A stretch of 64,000 nucleotides of DNA from Sphagnum magellanicum (GCA_021904315.1 CM038908.1:13722501-13786500), one strand, 5' to 3'; positions 49,450 to 64,000 are shown, counted from the stretch's first letter. Notes: generated by a model not told the origin, from the letters alone. Numbers and translations are program-made.

Positions 49450-50546
49450 TATTGTAGAGCAGTAGCAGTAGCCGTGTGCGGCGACAACAGGATGGTAGTG
49501 GAAGGGCGGCTTCTGTTGCGCTCCTCTCAACTGCCACAACTTCCAATTGCCCTTGCTTCTTCTCTCCAGGAGACAAGAGGCATCTCTTCTTCTTCTTCTT
49601 CGCTCAGGTTTCTTTCGTCAGTAATACTCCATCATATCCTACTACTCTCTGCTCCCTTGGTTGTGTTTCTCCTGTTGAGTACAAGCTCTTGATACCCCCC
49701 CTTCTCCTTCAAACTCAGCGTGAGATCTCAATCTTTGTTTGTTGTTGTTGTTGTTTCGATGGTTGTAAGGAAGAGAAGGGAAGCAGCTGCAGGAAAAGCT
49801 ACAAAACGAAACAAATTCAGCAATCAAGGAGCTTCAAAGCCAGTCATCAAGGACGCAGCTTTTTCTTCCACGGTGCCAGACACAGAGGAGCTCAAGATGG
49901 ACGCAAAGAGGAGCTCCAGCTTTGGGCTGGTTGAGAAACTCAGTCGTGCCATCATCACTACAAGCTTTCAGCTTCACAAGAACCCATCTCTCAAAGAGAC
50001 CCAATTCTGTAAGCTCTAATCACAAAGAGGAGAGAGAGCTTGATCTCAGAAGTATGTACATATATAGGCACGGTTTCCTGCTTGCAAACAGAATAGGTGA
50101 TCCCCATTCAGGTGTGCAACTGTGTCCAGACTGTGCAAGCAAACACAAGCCCCAGTGAGCCACATGTGGCGAATCTGGCTGGCATGGGTGCCAAATCTTT
50201 TAGTAAATGGATAATCAAAAGTTCTTTGTTCTTGTGAAGTTGGAAACCTTCTCCTCTTTTGCTGTACTCCCTTTGGTTTTCTCAACTCTTTATACAGAGA
50301 GAAACCTTTGAGTGTGGTGGGGTTTTTGGGTATTCTGCCAAGAGCTCTACCTTGTTTTTCCTCATAGTTTTGAGGGGATTTTTTCTGGAATTGTATATGA
50401 CCAAGAGCATCAGCTTTCTTTCAATGTGGTCAGATGTGGTCAAGTTTGAGTTTTGAGGCCTCATTTGCTGATCCAAATCTCTTTCTTGCCAGAAGCCAAG
50501 AAAAGTGGGTCTTGGGGCAGCAAGTTTGCAGAAGAACGGAGGCACC
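49450..50546 (+). other. head-to-head spacer with one unassigned open frame
   Basis: This stretch lies between the RPP30 copy (minus) and the GTPase copy (plus). It has a TTC-triplet run at about 49585-49600 and some CpG sites. An open frame at 49720-50019 encodes a basic, Ala/Lys-rich 99-residue peptide (start VVRKRREAAAGKATKRNKFS) with no recognised domain. It may be an exon of a small gene, a leader, or chance. Confidence 0.3.
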
Positions 50547-51464
50547 ATGGCTGCTCTGTTGGACACCAGAAGTGCGAGGAGTGGGACAATCTATGGGTCT
50601 GATATAGTGTACTTTATGGGGTCAGCCAGGCTCGTGCAATGGTACCTGGGTCATATTGCCAAAGCCAAGAGATTGCTGAAGGAACAGCTCAAATTGATGG
50701 ATGTTGTAATCAAAGTCCAGGATGCCTCGATCCCCATGGCAATAAGTCATCCAGAGATTGACACCTGGATTGGTGACATGATGAGAATCTTGGTCAGAAA
50801 TTGGGAGGACATGATCTCAAGCTCTGATAAGAATGCTTGAGCACAATACTATATAAAGCAAGGTATCCACCCTGTCTTTACTGATGGACAAAGAGGGGAT
50901 GAGAGCATGGAGCTGGCAAGGATGGCAAAATCTGTAGCTGTTGATATCAATGTGAAGAGAAAAGAAAAAGGCCTTCTCCCTTGCAATGTGAGGGCTGCTG
51001 TAGTTTGGTACCCTAGTGTGAGAAAATCATCAATCATAAACCGCCTAGTGAAAGATGTGTGAAACAGTTCCCTGGCCAGGAGTTACCAAAAGCTTGAAAT
51101 GGGCCAGAGTCTCTGATGGATTAGACCTTCTAGATGCACTGGGTGTGTTGTTGATGCAGATTCTGGATCAAGCCAGGGCAACAAGATTAGCAATCTGCAA
51201 TGATATTGGTGAGAATTTGTGTGTGGTGGCAGGAGTTGCAGCAGTTTTAGTCAAGATGATCAAGAGGATGCTGACTGCAGGGCTAGGGTCCTCGAGACAA
51301 GGTACAAGCTGAGTGTGGGGGACATGACAGGTGAGGCTTTCTTGGAGGAGCTTGCACAGCTGTTGTTCTGGGGGGATGTGAATCAGGTAGCATATTGGGT
51401 ACTGCAGGATTATTGAGTAGTCAAGTTTAGGTGGATTGCTCTCGAAAGGCCTCCTTTGATCTGA
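50547..51464 (+). pseudogene. DAR-type chloroplast ribosome-assembly GTPase, intronless broken copy
   Basis: The sequence follows plant DAR GTPases (RbgA/YlqF relatives that help assemble organelle ribosomes) along the domain: LVQWYLGHIAKAKRLLKEQL, KLMDVVIKVQDASIPMAISH, VKRKEKGLLP, then PWPGVTKSLKWARV, ATRLAICNDIGEN and RYKLSVGDMTGEAFLEEL. The G1 loop expected as GYPNVGKSS is WYPSVRKSS, and the G3 motif DSPG is DALG. TGA stops lie at 50838-50840 (from TGG) and 51414-51416 (from CGA). One or more bases are missing near 51050, and there is a second frame change near 51260. No intron interrupts the domain, although plant genes of this family normally have several, so it is probably a retrocopy. 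No poly-A tail is visible. Confidence 0.78.
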
Positions 51465-51858
51465 TTAGAAAAATCCTTAGGTAATGAATCTAGACTTTTT
51501 GGTCTCTGTTGTATTATGGCTCAATTCTTGAATTCAAACCCCATATTTCAAAATGGATTCACTGCACAGAGTTGGCCATCCTTGATTCACATTGCAAGTG
51601 GAAATGGCAGAAGCAAACCAGAACCAGCAGATGACCACCTGTCCCATCTAGGAAAAAGTGTAGGGTAAAGCCCCTGAGGGGGGGCATTCTCAGAATAAGG
51701 GACCAAGGATGAGGCAGATGAGGCAATTGCCTTGTTCTAGGCCCTGCACCTGGCCTTTAACTGTTGTAAAGCACAAGGCAAAGGATATCATGAACCTTAA
51801 CATATGTAGCTTACCATGCGTAGGAGGGGGAGGGTTCATTGCACTTCAAAGTGATTTG
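51465..51858. other. spacer between GTPase copy and hexokinase
   Basis: No gene is seen. The hexokinase 3' untranslated region (minus strand) must lie here. A G run (51679-51685) is the only simple feature. Confidence 0.35.
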
Positions 51859-55186
<3,328 letters not shown>

Positions 55187-55620
55187 CGTCCTCGTCCTCG
55201 TCTTACCAAAATTCTTCACAACCAAATTTACTCTTCAACAACAACGCGTCGTCGACTCTCTCTGCATCTGCGTCGTCAAATACGGATTGGATCCCACTGC
55301 GACCAAGTCTGGAAACTGCAAGAAGTTGCCATAATTGGCAAAGCAAAACTGAAACTGACAACAACAGCAGAAACCTCTCCAAACAAAAAATCCTTCTTTC
55401 TAACCAAAAGGATGAAGCTTGAGGCTGACTGGTGGTACTTACCGACGACGACGACGACGACAGAGTGACTAAAAAACAACAACAATTTTTCATAAAATCT
55501 CTCCAGCAAACCTCACAATGGGCTTTTGCACTTTGCTCTACAGAAAAAACTCCAAGAAACCCAGGATACATTTATAGCTTGGATTTTTCAAAACAGAAGC
55601 TCCTTCCATTATAATCTTAT
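55187..55620 (-). promoter_or_regulatory. hexokinase leader and promoter region
   Basis: On the minus strand CTATAAATG (TATA-type, about 55578-55570) lies some 385 bases upstream of the start codon. It is followed toward the gene by a pyrimidine-rich leader with GTC/GAC triplets (55441-55460) and several CpG sites. This is a plausible TATA box; the start site is not proven. Confidence 0.45.
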
Positions 55621-55718
55621 TTTCCATACAATTGACCTTTTTTCTTCTCTAAAAAACGGATTTTGGGGAAGGGAAAAAAAAAAAAAAACAAAACACATTT
55701 GGAGTGTGATGATCCCAG

Positions 55719-55743
55719 CATCATCATCATCATCATCATCATC
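55719..55743 (+). repeat. (CAT)8 microsatellite
   Basis: Uninterrupted CAT triplets upstream of the hexokinase gene. A CTC triplet run follows at about 55788-55806. Confidence 0.85.
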
Positions 55744-55985
55744 AAACTTATTGTTCTTCTCCTTCTTGTTTGCCAACTCTTCTTCCATCTCCTCCTCCTC
55801 CTCCTCTAGCCTACAATTGACGATAACAAAGTCAGAAAATTGCTGGATTTCGATATACTCTGTAAAGAATGAATCAATTATGTTATAAACATTACAAAAC
55901 CACTTCTGTACACTCTACTTGTCGAGGGCTTGTAGAGGGCTTTCCAACCGATGGGAGGCATTGCAGTTTGTGAGATCTGAACATG

Positions 55986-56017
55986 AGAAAGAAAGAAAGA
56001 AACAAACAAACAAACAA
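55986..56017 (+). repeat. (AAAG)n(AAAC)n microsatellite
   Basis: Tetranucleotide units GAAA followed by CAAA, about four of each. Confidence 0.8.
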
Positions 56018-56969
56018 TTTTCCTACCTCAACATCATGACAAAGACTGTGCGGCATTTACAACTTGTCGCTGAAAGAATGCCGAGGGTAGATGTGTATTG
56101 TGTTGCGCATTTAACTTAGGTGACAAGGTGACGACCTTGAGCACATCAAAGGTATGTCAGACATGGGGCCTAATGTTGTTACCATGGAAGTAGTAGTAAT
56201 GTAAATGAAATCGAACGGGTTCTTTAACATCATTTTTGAGAAAGTCTCCAGAACTGGAGGTTTTGTAAATCAAGAAAATTGTCCTTGAACTTGCACAGAA
56301 GCTTTATTCCAAAGCCAATCTTTGAATGCTTTAAGGCTTGAACTCCATCGTGCACTACTCTACCACTACCGTAGTAGCTTCACCATTTCGGCATGAATTA
56401 AATTATTTTTCATTTTATCGAACTTTTTAAAAATTATTCATTATTTGTGCCAAAATTTTAAGAAATTTAAAAATTCAATTGTCAGGATTTGAATCACAAA
56501 CCTTAGACATATTACACTACTCTATAACATTGACAAAATCCTGTTTATTATTTTATATAATCATTACTTGTCAAAAATTTCAGGATTAAAAAATCAGGTG
56601 TCAAAATGAGAATTTCAAAATGAAATTTCAGAGTTATGTTCAGATTAAGAATCAATAGAAGAATAGTGTTCAGGATTAGGCTTCTTTGAGAGACTTGGTC
56701 CTGAAGTTAATAATTCTATTTTTGGTAGTAGTGTAATTTTTCTTTGGCATTGTTAAGAAGACGGGATGCATGAGCAATCAGCTGATCACATTTTTCAATA
56801 GGATTATGGATGAGCATAGTTTCAATTGTCAAAGTTGGAGGTATCGATGTGGACATGAAATTTTAGATCTCACCTAAGAACAACCAAAAGCAGACAGCAT
56901 TCAAATATTGTTATTTGATGGTTTCTCATGTTATTTGACATTTTGGGATCCAATTAAAAATTTTCATAT

Positions 56970-58370
56970 TTTTACAACAGCTTGGTGATTGGTGTCATGG
57001 TGGATGCAAAATCATGGATGAAGCAACAATAAAATTGGGTCATGCCATTGAAAATCTATATGTCCTTTGGGGTTTTTGGTGTTGATGAATTGACTATTGT
57101 CCAAAAAAAAAAAAATTGGATCCAAAAATTTGCCCTTTTTGGATACAATATACATGACAATGACCCTAGAATATATCAAGAACATACATTTCTCTGGGTT
57201 AAGGTTAATATCAATTTTTTTGCACTTGTCAAAACATAATCAAAGTTTATCAAGATGTGTCTTGAGATCATTAAACACATTGAAGTCGTTAAGGAACAAC
57301 TTCAATAAAGATCCCAAGATAGTCTCAAAAAACCATACTCACTACTATTCATTGGTATGTCAATGGAGCATTCTTTACTCCAAGCAGCATGACAATCCAC
57401 ACAAAGGCTTCCCAATTTGTAATGAAGGCAATGTTGTAAATGTCTTCCTAGGCTTTCATAATTTGGTGATAACTAGAAAATTCCAACCAAGAAGGAATAG
57501 ACCTTGTGAGTTGCCACCATATCCAATAAGGGAAAGCCAAATGGCTTCTTCCACAAGGGCTATGAATCTACTAACATGTAACTTGTCCAAATATTAATTT
57601 ACAATGATTGCCTAATTAAGATTCATTCAATACTTGGCCTGATGGGCTAGTGGAATTGTAGTATCCCATTCAATTTGGTATTGGATGATGTGAAGTGGTA
57701 TCTCCTTCAGGTCCTTGTAAATCCAAACAAAGGCGTCCTTGTATTTCCTTAGTGTTTGTTATGCATTTTGTGTTATTTCAAAATCTAAATTTACATTGAG
57801 TTTCACCAATTATGGTTTTTGATTAGTACCCAAATTGAACAACCTAATTTGAACTTCTTTCGATAATGTCCATTTGGCAATCCTTAAGTCTTGTACCTTG
57901 ATTCGAGTAATAATAACATCTATCAAAATATTTTGCCTAACATGTTTGAAAAATCAAAAATGAAATCCTTAATATTGAATTCCAAGCTTGTGACATGGGT
58001 TAACAAAATTTCCGATTTTGGTAGGGTAATTGTTCTAATCGCAAACAAATCGGGTTCAACCTCAATAAGCACATCCTCCTCTTTGTTAGTGAGTCCATTG
58101 ACAAAATCATAACAAAGGAGCACTTTCAAGCACTTCTTATCCAAATGTTTGGTTATGGTTATTATACACATAATGTCATTCCCTTCAATGGTGATGAGGT
58201 TGTTTCTTTAATCATGAGTGACTTTGGCATTGCATAGACAAGGTGACCAAGTAACATAGAATAACTTGCATCCAAAACATTATTTTTTATAATTGTAAAT
58301 GCCACAACATATGGAATCTCATGGGTATGAATTTTGAGATCCCTTATCAAATCCAAGTAGATGAAGTAGG
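56970..58370 (-). pseudogene. Ty3/gypsy retrotransposon pol fragment (protease to reverse transcriptase)
   Basis: The minus strand shows gypsy pol landmarks in order. The protease region (58356-58162) has HTHEIPYVVAFTIIKNNVLD and ASYSMLLGH. At about 58.1-58.0 kb is the linker FVNGLTNKEEDVLIEVEPDL. Then comes the start of reverse transcriptase (about 57720), YKDLKEIPLHIIQYQIEWDT followed by AHQAKY. Farther on FLNDFNVFNDLKTHLDKL stands where the catalytic FLDD is expected, with D changed to N. KTPKDIQIFNGMTQF and MTPITKLL follow near 57.05-56.98 kb. There are many stops and frameshifts, and no LTR was found. It is an old, inactive fragment. Confidence 0.8.
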
Positions 58371-59447
58371 AGAAGGGTTACAAATGGCGATCCCTTGAAA
58401 TTAAATTTAAAAGCCTAAAATCTCTCTAGAATTGTAAAAAAATTTATCAAGTTTTTAAAAACTTAATCTAAAATTCAAATCAAGTAACTAATTTATCGAC
58501 TCTAAAAATTTACATTCATTTTGACATTATGTTTTAAGATTTTTTTTGTACAAAAGGTTTTTGGCAATTACAAGTGTCATCCAAAAATACCCATAGTCTA
58601 TTCTAACCTTTAACAAATATGATTCGACCAAAAAGACCCTTGCTTATGTTAAAAATGAAAATGCAAATCTAAATACCATGATAACTACCTTAAAGTCAAT
58701 AATAAGTTGTCAAGTTTTGGGTGTTATGGAAATTTTTTAAGGGACTTGCTTTTGACATGTTTTTTTTTAAAGGATTGTTAATATACAATTGTTGAAAGAA
58801 TATCCTTGGAGGCTTGAAATATGTTTTCATTAAATTTGTCTAGGTAGATTTGTAAAAATGTATTATATGGCCTAAAAAATCAAGGAAACAAATATAAGAA
58901 TGGATGAAAGCTTACATTGTTGCAAGCCTCATCCCAAGAAATTGAACACACTAATCAAAACAAGGTAAAATGCAAGTTACTTTGTTTTGATTTTTTTCCT
59001 TTTTCATTGTTTTGAATATTTGTACTCTAAAATGTATTTTTTAATTAGTGATGTGAATTGTGCAGGTGTGTAAGTAAAGTGATCATGTTTTTATAAAAAA
59101 ATTAATTCTAAAAAACCATTGCCTTTTGTTACAACAAATAGATTGGTATTAGGGTCATTGGCCATGTTCCTCCTAAATTCACATGGCATATATCATAGAT
59201 TATAGTAAACATTATGGCCCTCCTATTGTCATTGTTTACACCTTAAGTCCAAGGGTCCTTGGTTATTGGATGATGTTTTGAATATAACCATATCCATGAA
59301 CCTCAAGTTAAAGGGAAAAATGAACCATTTCCCTTTAGCATATGGTTTGATTGATGATGATGATTCTAAGTTAATTATTGAATTGTGAACTTTTTCAAAC
59401 AAAATTAAAAAGGAGGTTATTGAGGTGATTGACTTTTCTTTTATTTC

Positions 59448-60100
59448 TTGACAAGATGTGATGAAAGAAGAGCCCATAATATGTTAGCCTTGATGTTAGA
59501 TCCTAGATTTGAAAATTTGAAATTAATATCTTCTTTTATTGGTCATGAACATGGGGTGCCCATAATTAACAAGTATGATAAAAAAAAAAAAATTGTTTCC
59601 TATATTCTTAAAGTTTTATCAACATTTGTAGCCATTGTTTGGGACTAAAACTTCTTTTGATTAAAAATTTGAAGAAGATGATAGCTTGGACATTTTTGAA
59701 ATGATGGTTAGCATGATCAAACATGTAAAAAAACTTGTTAATCAAGAAGAACTGTTGATATTTTGTAAAAATGATGTGGATGCAAAAGATATCAAATGAC
59801 TTTTGGAATGGTGGAGGAAACTTGAAATTATGTTCCCAACTTTTGGCCTTTTAGTTATATATATTAATGATTGTAAGTTCTCAAATTGAAATTGGGATAA
59901 TTTTTTCCCTTGTTGGAATTCTTGTTAATTTGAGAATATGTCACTTGCAATTAGAGAACCTTGAGAAATTAATCTTTGTGAGTAAAAATTGGCCAAATGA
60001 TGCAAGGGTGGGTTGTAAGGCCTTTCATAATTTGGTAGATTTGATAGATTATAAATTAGACTTAAAGTAAGAATTAGATGAGGTTGAAGGCTCATTTGAA
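59448..60100 (+). pseudogene. hAT-family transposase C-terminal fragment
   Basis: The first piece (59448-59648) reads RRAHNMLALMLDPRFENLKL and SSFIGHEHGVPIINKYDKK. The second (59867-60070) reads SQIEIGIIFSLVGILVNLRI, LQLENLEKLIFVSKNWPNDA and RVGCKAFHNLVDLIDYK. Together these match the end of plant hAT transposases, including the dimerisation region (SQIEIERIFSL in intact relatives). A frame change and stops separate the pieces. No terminal repeats were identified. Confidence 0.65.
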
Positions 60101-60789
60101 CAAATGAATTGCAAAGGATTAATTTAATGTTATTTGTTTTGTATATATTTTGAATGTGATCACATATTTTTGTTTAGATATTAGATTTTTGTAATGATTG
60201 TTAATTTGTTTTTGGGCTATGAAAATTTGAAGAAATATTTAAAGAATTTAATCAAATTTTTTGAAAGTGAAGTTAAAGAACCAACTTAATATAACCAATT
60301 AACTTAAATGAATTAATAACAAGTTGTGAAAGAATTGGTTGGGCATAAGGAAAAATAAAAATAAAGAACTAGATAAGGTATGAAAAAAAAAGAGTGAAAA
60401 TTCTTTTGGTTCTTGAATTAATGTTTTTTGAGAACTAAAACAAGTGGTTATGAAAAAATTAATAACCATTCAACATTAGTATACACTTAATTTTCAAAAG
60501 TTTACATTATTTTATCACATAATATGTTATTTATAAAAGATATTTTCTTATCTACCAAAAGATAAGATAGTGTTTGCCAAATTTAAAAGACTTATTCCTA
60601 CAAGTTGCCAAACAATAGCATGATTACAAAAAAACAATTATTTCCTTACCTACCATGTTGCCATTTAATGGTAAATCCTTTTTGGGATACTAACCAATGA
60701 TGATGCAACATCAAAATTTTGAAAAAAAATAAAAATCATTAGTTTAAACAAGAATGAATGAGCCACAATAAAAAAATTGTTTGATATGA

Positions 60790-61015
60790 ACAAGACTTGT
60801 GTAGCATCCTTGAATCATTTAACTAGCTTGACAATCAAACACATAGGTATGTCTATAAAATATTTCTTTTCATTTATTACGCATTGGGTTGCAACATTGT
60901 AACCATTAATTTTATCTATTTAAAATTTCTCTAAAAAAGGATTGGAAGGCCTAGCAACATTTATGTGTGTTCCATCTATTGCATGCCCCTTGAACACTAG
61001 GCATGTTACATTAAA
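60790..61015 (-). pseudogene. PIF/Harbinger transposase fragment
   Basis: The minus strand reads GHAIDGTHINVARPSNPFLE, then KINGYNVATQCVINEKKYFI and DIPMCLI, with in-frame stops. AIDGTHI carries the first catalytic Asp of the PIF/Harbinger DDE nuclease, and the GYN/QCV/KKYFIDI pattern follows as in that family. About 75 codons remain. Confidence 0.6.
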
Positions 61016-62840
61016 TCTTAAAGTCTTGCATTACAAGCTTCACTTTTGTATCCAATTGACCAATTAAGTAAACTTGTAAATTTGAAATTGATTTTCATTA
61101 CTATTCCCCACAAAAAAACCCCACTTTCCAACAACCTAGAGAAAAATGTTCACATTAACAACATGGAAAAGTTTGCAAATCACATGCAAAACTTTGATGT
61201 CGACAAGGATAACTTTGTGACATTTTTGTATATAATTTAGATACCAAAAGTTTTAATTTCATTGCAAACATCCAAAATTATATTTTTCAACATCGTAAAA
61301 AGTTAAATCCACCTACTACTATCATATTTTGTGACAAGAAAATGATTAAATCATGTTGTTAATACAGGCATAACCCAATTTCCAAGTTCTAATGCAATAG
61401 CTCATAAATTTAAAAATAAAAGTAGATGTGAACAACACCTATGCACCTTATTTAATTGTCTTAGTGTTTAATAAAGTAAATGAAAGGAAGGCTATGTTTG
61501 TATCAAGTGCATATTGCGTGTTCTCCATGCTACCTTGAATAATATGACAAGGGAACCACACAAACTTGTACTATTCTCCATTGTTCATGGTGTGAAAATT
61601 GTTCAAATCTATTGGACTTGAGAATGGTGCAAGAACAAAATTGTATTTAAAAGCTTGAAACTAAAGCAAAGTTATTACAAAAAATAGAAAATTCAAAAAT
61701 GAAAAAGGAAAAATCATGAGAAAGAGTGTAGCTAAGAAAGTAATGAATATTTACATATCTATAACCAACCACTTATTGAAGAAAACACAAGAACATTACA
61801 AAAAAACTTGCAAAAGACATACAAAAACAAACTTCAAAATCAAATGACAAAAAGGAAGTAGGAACAGCATCAAACAAGTGTGGACTTGTAGGAATTAGTA
61901 GCACAATTGATAGTTAACATTGGACAATGTGCAATTATGAGGTGTGTATACTCGCTAGTAAAAATGGTAAAAAGTGCAATGGTAAGGCAATGAATGTATA
62001 TGAAACATGATGAGGATTAACCTTCAAATGTCAAGAAACACCAATTTGGTCTGCCTCTTTCCCAATACTTCTAGCAATGGTTTCAAAATCTAACACACTT
62101 GGTTTGTAGTTGCCATGTTGTTGAGTAGGGATTGCCTTCCTAATAAAAATTTCTTGTCTTTGGGTACATGTTACAAGAATTTTGTGAATTTCCCAACATG
62201 ATAATAAACTCTAAGTAGCCCTATGCAACATTGATGTGAAAGTTGGTGAAATTTTTTATTGCCCAATGTTTTTAGCATTTTGAAAATAGAAGTAGAATCA
62301 AACAATAGAATTCCATTCTTGATCATAATCCCAAACTATCCAAGATTTTTGTTTGCCCCAAAAAGGATGAAAATCAATCTTTTTTTTCTAAACTTCTCTT
62401 GGATGGCCAACTTTGACCATCCATAACTCACTCATTTTAATTCTTTTCTAAATAGTTATTTTGTGTATTACTAATATGCATGCCTTCTATTTACCACAAT
62501 TTTTTAACAATAGAGAACTCAACTTAGATCTTCATCCGATTCTCCAAAAACTTGCAATTTTAAAGGTTGCCCCATACTAGAAAGTCTAAACTTTCAATGG
62601 TGGTAGTTTTCCATTTTTCATCCAAATATATGCATTTTAAAACCAAAACATTCAACTTGATGCCTAACATAATTCCACAAAGTTAGATTTTGAAAATTTT
62701 GAAAAATTGCATGACTTTTAGGCACATTTGTGAAGGCTAATCCATTTTTTTATTTGGATTATTTTGGTCAAATGTCAATTAAAGGTAAGTGTATGGAAAT
62801 CATGAGGATGGGGCCATTCTTGAAAATAGTGCCTTTTAAT
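61016..62840. other. AT-rich DNA, nothing recognised
   Basis: No domain or transposon end could be assigned on either strand. Confidence 0.35.
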
Positions 62841-62846
62841 TCCATG

Positions 62847-62894
62847 CCCAAAATAAGCACCTCCTAGGTGGAGCTAAATGGCACTTATTTTGGG
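62847..62894. repeat. 11-bp inverted repeat
   Basis: CCCAAAATAAG (62847-62857) and CTTATTTTGGG (62884-62894) are exact inverse complements, with a further CTCCTAGGTGGAG hairpin between them. Similarity continues outside with mismatches. It could be the heart of a small foldback element. Confidence 0.5.
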
Positions 62895-63332
62895 AATGCT
62901 TTATTCCAAGGGTGTTACCCGATGTAAGAAAACATTGACACAATTTTTTATTTTCAGTTTTTCTCATGATTCCCAATGAATATTCATTATTATCATGAAA
63001 AAAAAATGAAAAAAGAGGTGAAATTTTTTGAAAGCAAAATGCTTATTCCTACAAGCATTTTGTTTTTCGAAATGCCTCTCTTTTGAAAAGAATGTTTTTG
63101 TTGATTAAAGCAACTTGCAAATACAATAGCAAGTTTAATATGGTAGGAATTTTTCTGTCATGACTTATGTAGCCATAACTTCAATGTTAAGTACTATTTG
63201 TTGGATGTCAACATTTTATCAAGTTGCTTTTACCAAATTATTTTTACTTTAAATCTTTATGTTTCATGCACTCAATTTTTGAGACTATGAGATACTTGAA
63301 TTACAATTAATTAAGTAATTCATTACATGTGA

Positions 63333-63590
63333 TGTTCACTAGATAGTTAGGTGGAGGTAACATATGCTTGGGTTCATGACCTTGTGCATGCACTTGTACA
63401 TGCAATACTAGGAAAGGTAACATCTACATATAGGATGTTCACGAACTTAATTAGGAATAGGCCCAACCTCAAGGATGGAGCATAAATCTTGTAACAACTT
63501 GTGTGATCTTAAGGTTGGGTGAAAAACTCATTATAAATATGTGTTTTACAAGTTTTTATTTTCTCGTTGATCCATTCTCAATTTCCAACA
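63333..63590 (+). mobile_element. Ty1/copia-type LTR, 258 bp
   Basis: The segment begins TGTTCACTAGATAG and ends TTTCCAACA, giving the TG...CA ends of an LTR. It contains TTATAAATATG (about 63532), a fair promoter box. Directly after it lies a primer-binding site and then gag-like sequence, so this is the 5' LTR of an element that runs out of the window. The exact left border is inferred from the TG and the usual small size. Confidence 0.6.
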
Positions 63591-63605
63591 CGGTATGATA
63601 GCCTA
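63591..63605 (+). other. tRNA-Met primer-binding site of the copia element
   Basis: CGGTATGATAGCCT differs at two or three positions from TGGTATCAGAGCCT, the site complementary to the 3' end of initiator tRNA-Met used by plant copia elements. It directly follows the LTR end. Confidence 0.6.
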
Positions 63606-63722
63606 ATTGTTCTTGATAGAAGGAAAATTTGTGTCACATACAATATTTGTTCATTCAAAAGTTTTGAAGTTTAGAATTTTTATTTTCTAACATTGTTCTA
63701 ATCATAATTACAACATTTATTT

Positions 63723-64000
63723 TTGATGTTTGAACCATTGAAAAATTTTATGGCAATAATTTTCACACTTGGGAAAATGAAAATGGAGTTTTTTTTGCAT
63801 GTGAAAGATTTGTGGGAGATCACTTTAGGAAATTTATTGCCACCAAGGATTAAATTTGGAAAAATTGTTCCTACAAGAGGTATTTATGACCATCAAATGT
63901 GCATGAAGAAAAAAAAGTTGGCATGTTGGACACGTTGTTGATTTTATGTTGCATCATGTAGCACATTGTTAAAGGAATAGGTAGATTACATAGTTTTTGA
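63723..64000 (+). pseudogene. start of copia gag, degraded
   Basis: The open stretch from 63723 reads FEPLKNFMAIIFTLGKMKME followed by FFLHVKDLWEITLG. It resembles the start of copia Gag, where a W-x-x-x-M/F pattern and a DLW motif occur. The usual Trp is lost through a small frame change. It continues beyond the window. Confidence 0.5.

Noticed and set aside
26192-51464. Stop codons repaired by RNA editing (U to C)
   Set aside because: Such editing is known in organelles of some land plants, not in nuclear genes like these. The RPP30 and GTPase copies also carry indels or ruined active sites, so pseudogene decay is the simpler explanation.
57097-57597. 166-codon plus-strand open frame
   Set aside because: It is antisense to the gypsy reverse transcriptase fragment, whose motifs read clearly on the minus strand.
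61940-61975. GCTAGTAAAAATGG as another CACTA end
   Set aside because: It matches only a short AT-rich word, lacks the leading CACTA, and is not followed by subterminal repeats.

Overview
This is plant nuclear DNA, most likely from a vascular (seed) plant with a large, repeat-rich genome. The signs are spliced genes with GT-AG introns, a nine-exon plant-type hexokinase, an AP2/ERF transcription-factor relic, a laccase relic and plant transposons of the CACTA, Ty1/copia, Ty3/gypsy, hAT and PIF/Harbinger groups. The species cannot be named. Most of the window is AT-rich and CpG-poor. Only two short CpG-rich patches stand out, and they mark the 5' ends of the two genes that look intact.

Layout. 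1-1362 is the right end of a CACTA element. 2837-28336 is a ~25.5-kb CACTA element with matching ends and a GAT/GAT target duplication. It holds a decayed tnp2 transposase on the minus strand (8.7-12.8 kb), a TNP1/TNPA-like gene on the plus strand (19.5-22.2 kb), and pieces of host genes: aspartyl aminopeptidase (4.06-4.56 kb), laccase (25.57-26.1 kb), an ERF gene (26.19-27.35 kb) and unrecognised genes. A third, related CACTA end starts at 28639. 29-34 kb is AT-rich repeat DNA with a minisatellite and a SINE-like tRNA module. 35.2-36.8 kb carries an intact two-exon PRELI/MSF1-domain gene. 37-46.5 kb has no recognisable gene.

46.5-49.5 kb (minus) is an RNase P/MRP subunit p30 gene with its introns but at least four nonsense codons. 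50.5-51.5 kb (plus) is an intronless, broken DAR-type chloroplast GTPase copy. 51.86-55.19 kb (minus) is a hexokinase gene with nine consistent exons. 56-64 kb is a graveyard of transposons (gypsy pol, hAT, PIF/Harbinger) and ends in a copia LTR with its primer-binding site and the start of gag.

How the parts fit. Only the hexokinase (sugar phosphorylation and signalling) and the PRELI protein (mitochondrial lipid transfer) look functional. The other protein-coding sequence is transposon-borne or pseudogenic. Nearly every in-frame stop in the pseudogenes can be explained by a C-to-T change (CAA, CAG, CGA to stop, or TGG to TGA), the mark expected of long-term cytosine methylation. The main novelty is the large gene-capturing CACTA element, whose right subterminal region repeats a CACGTG-centred palindrome.
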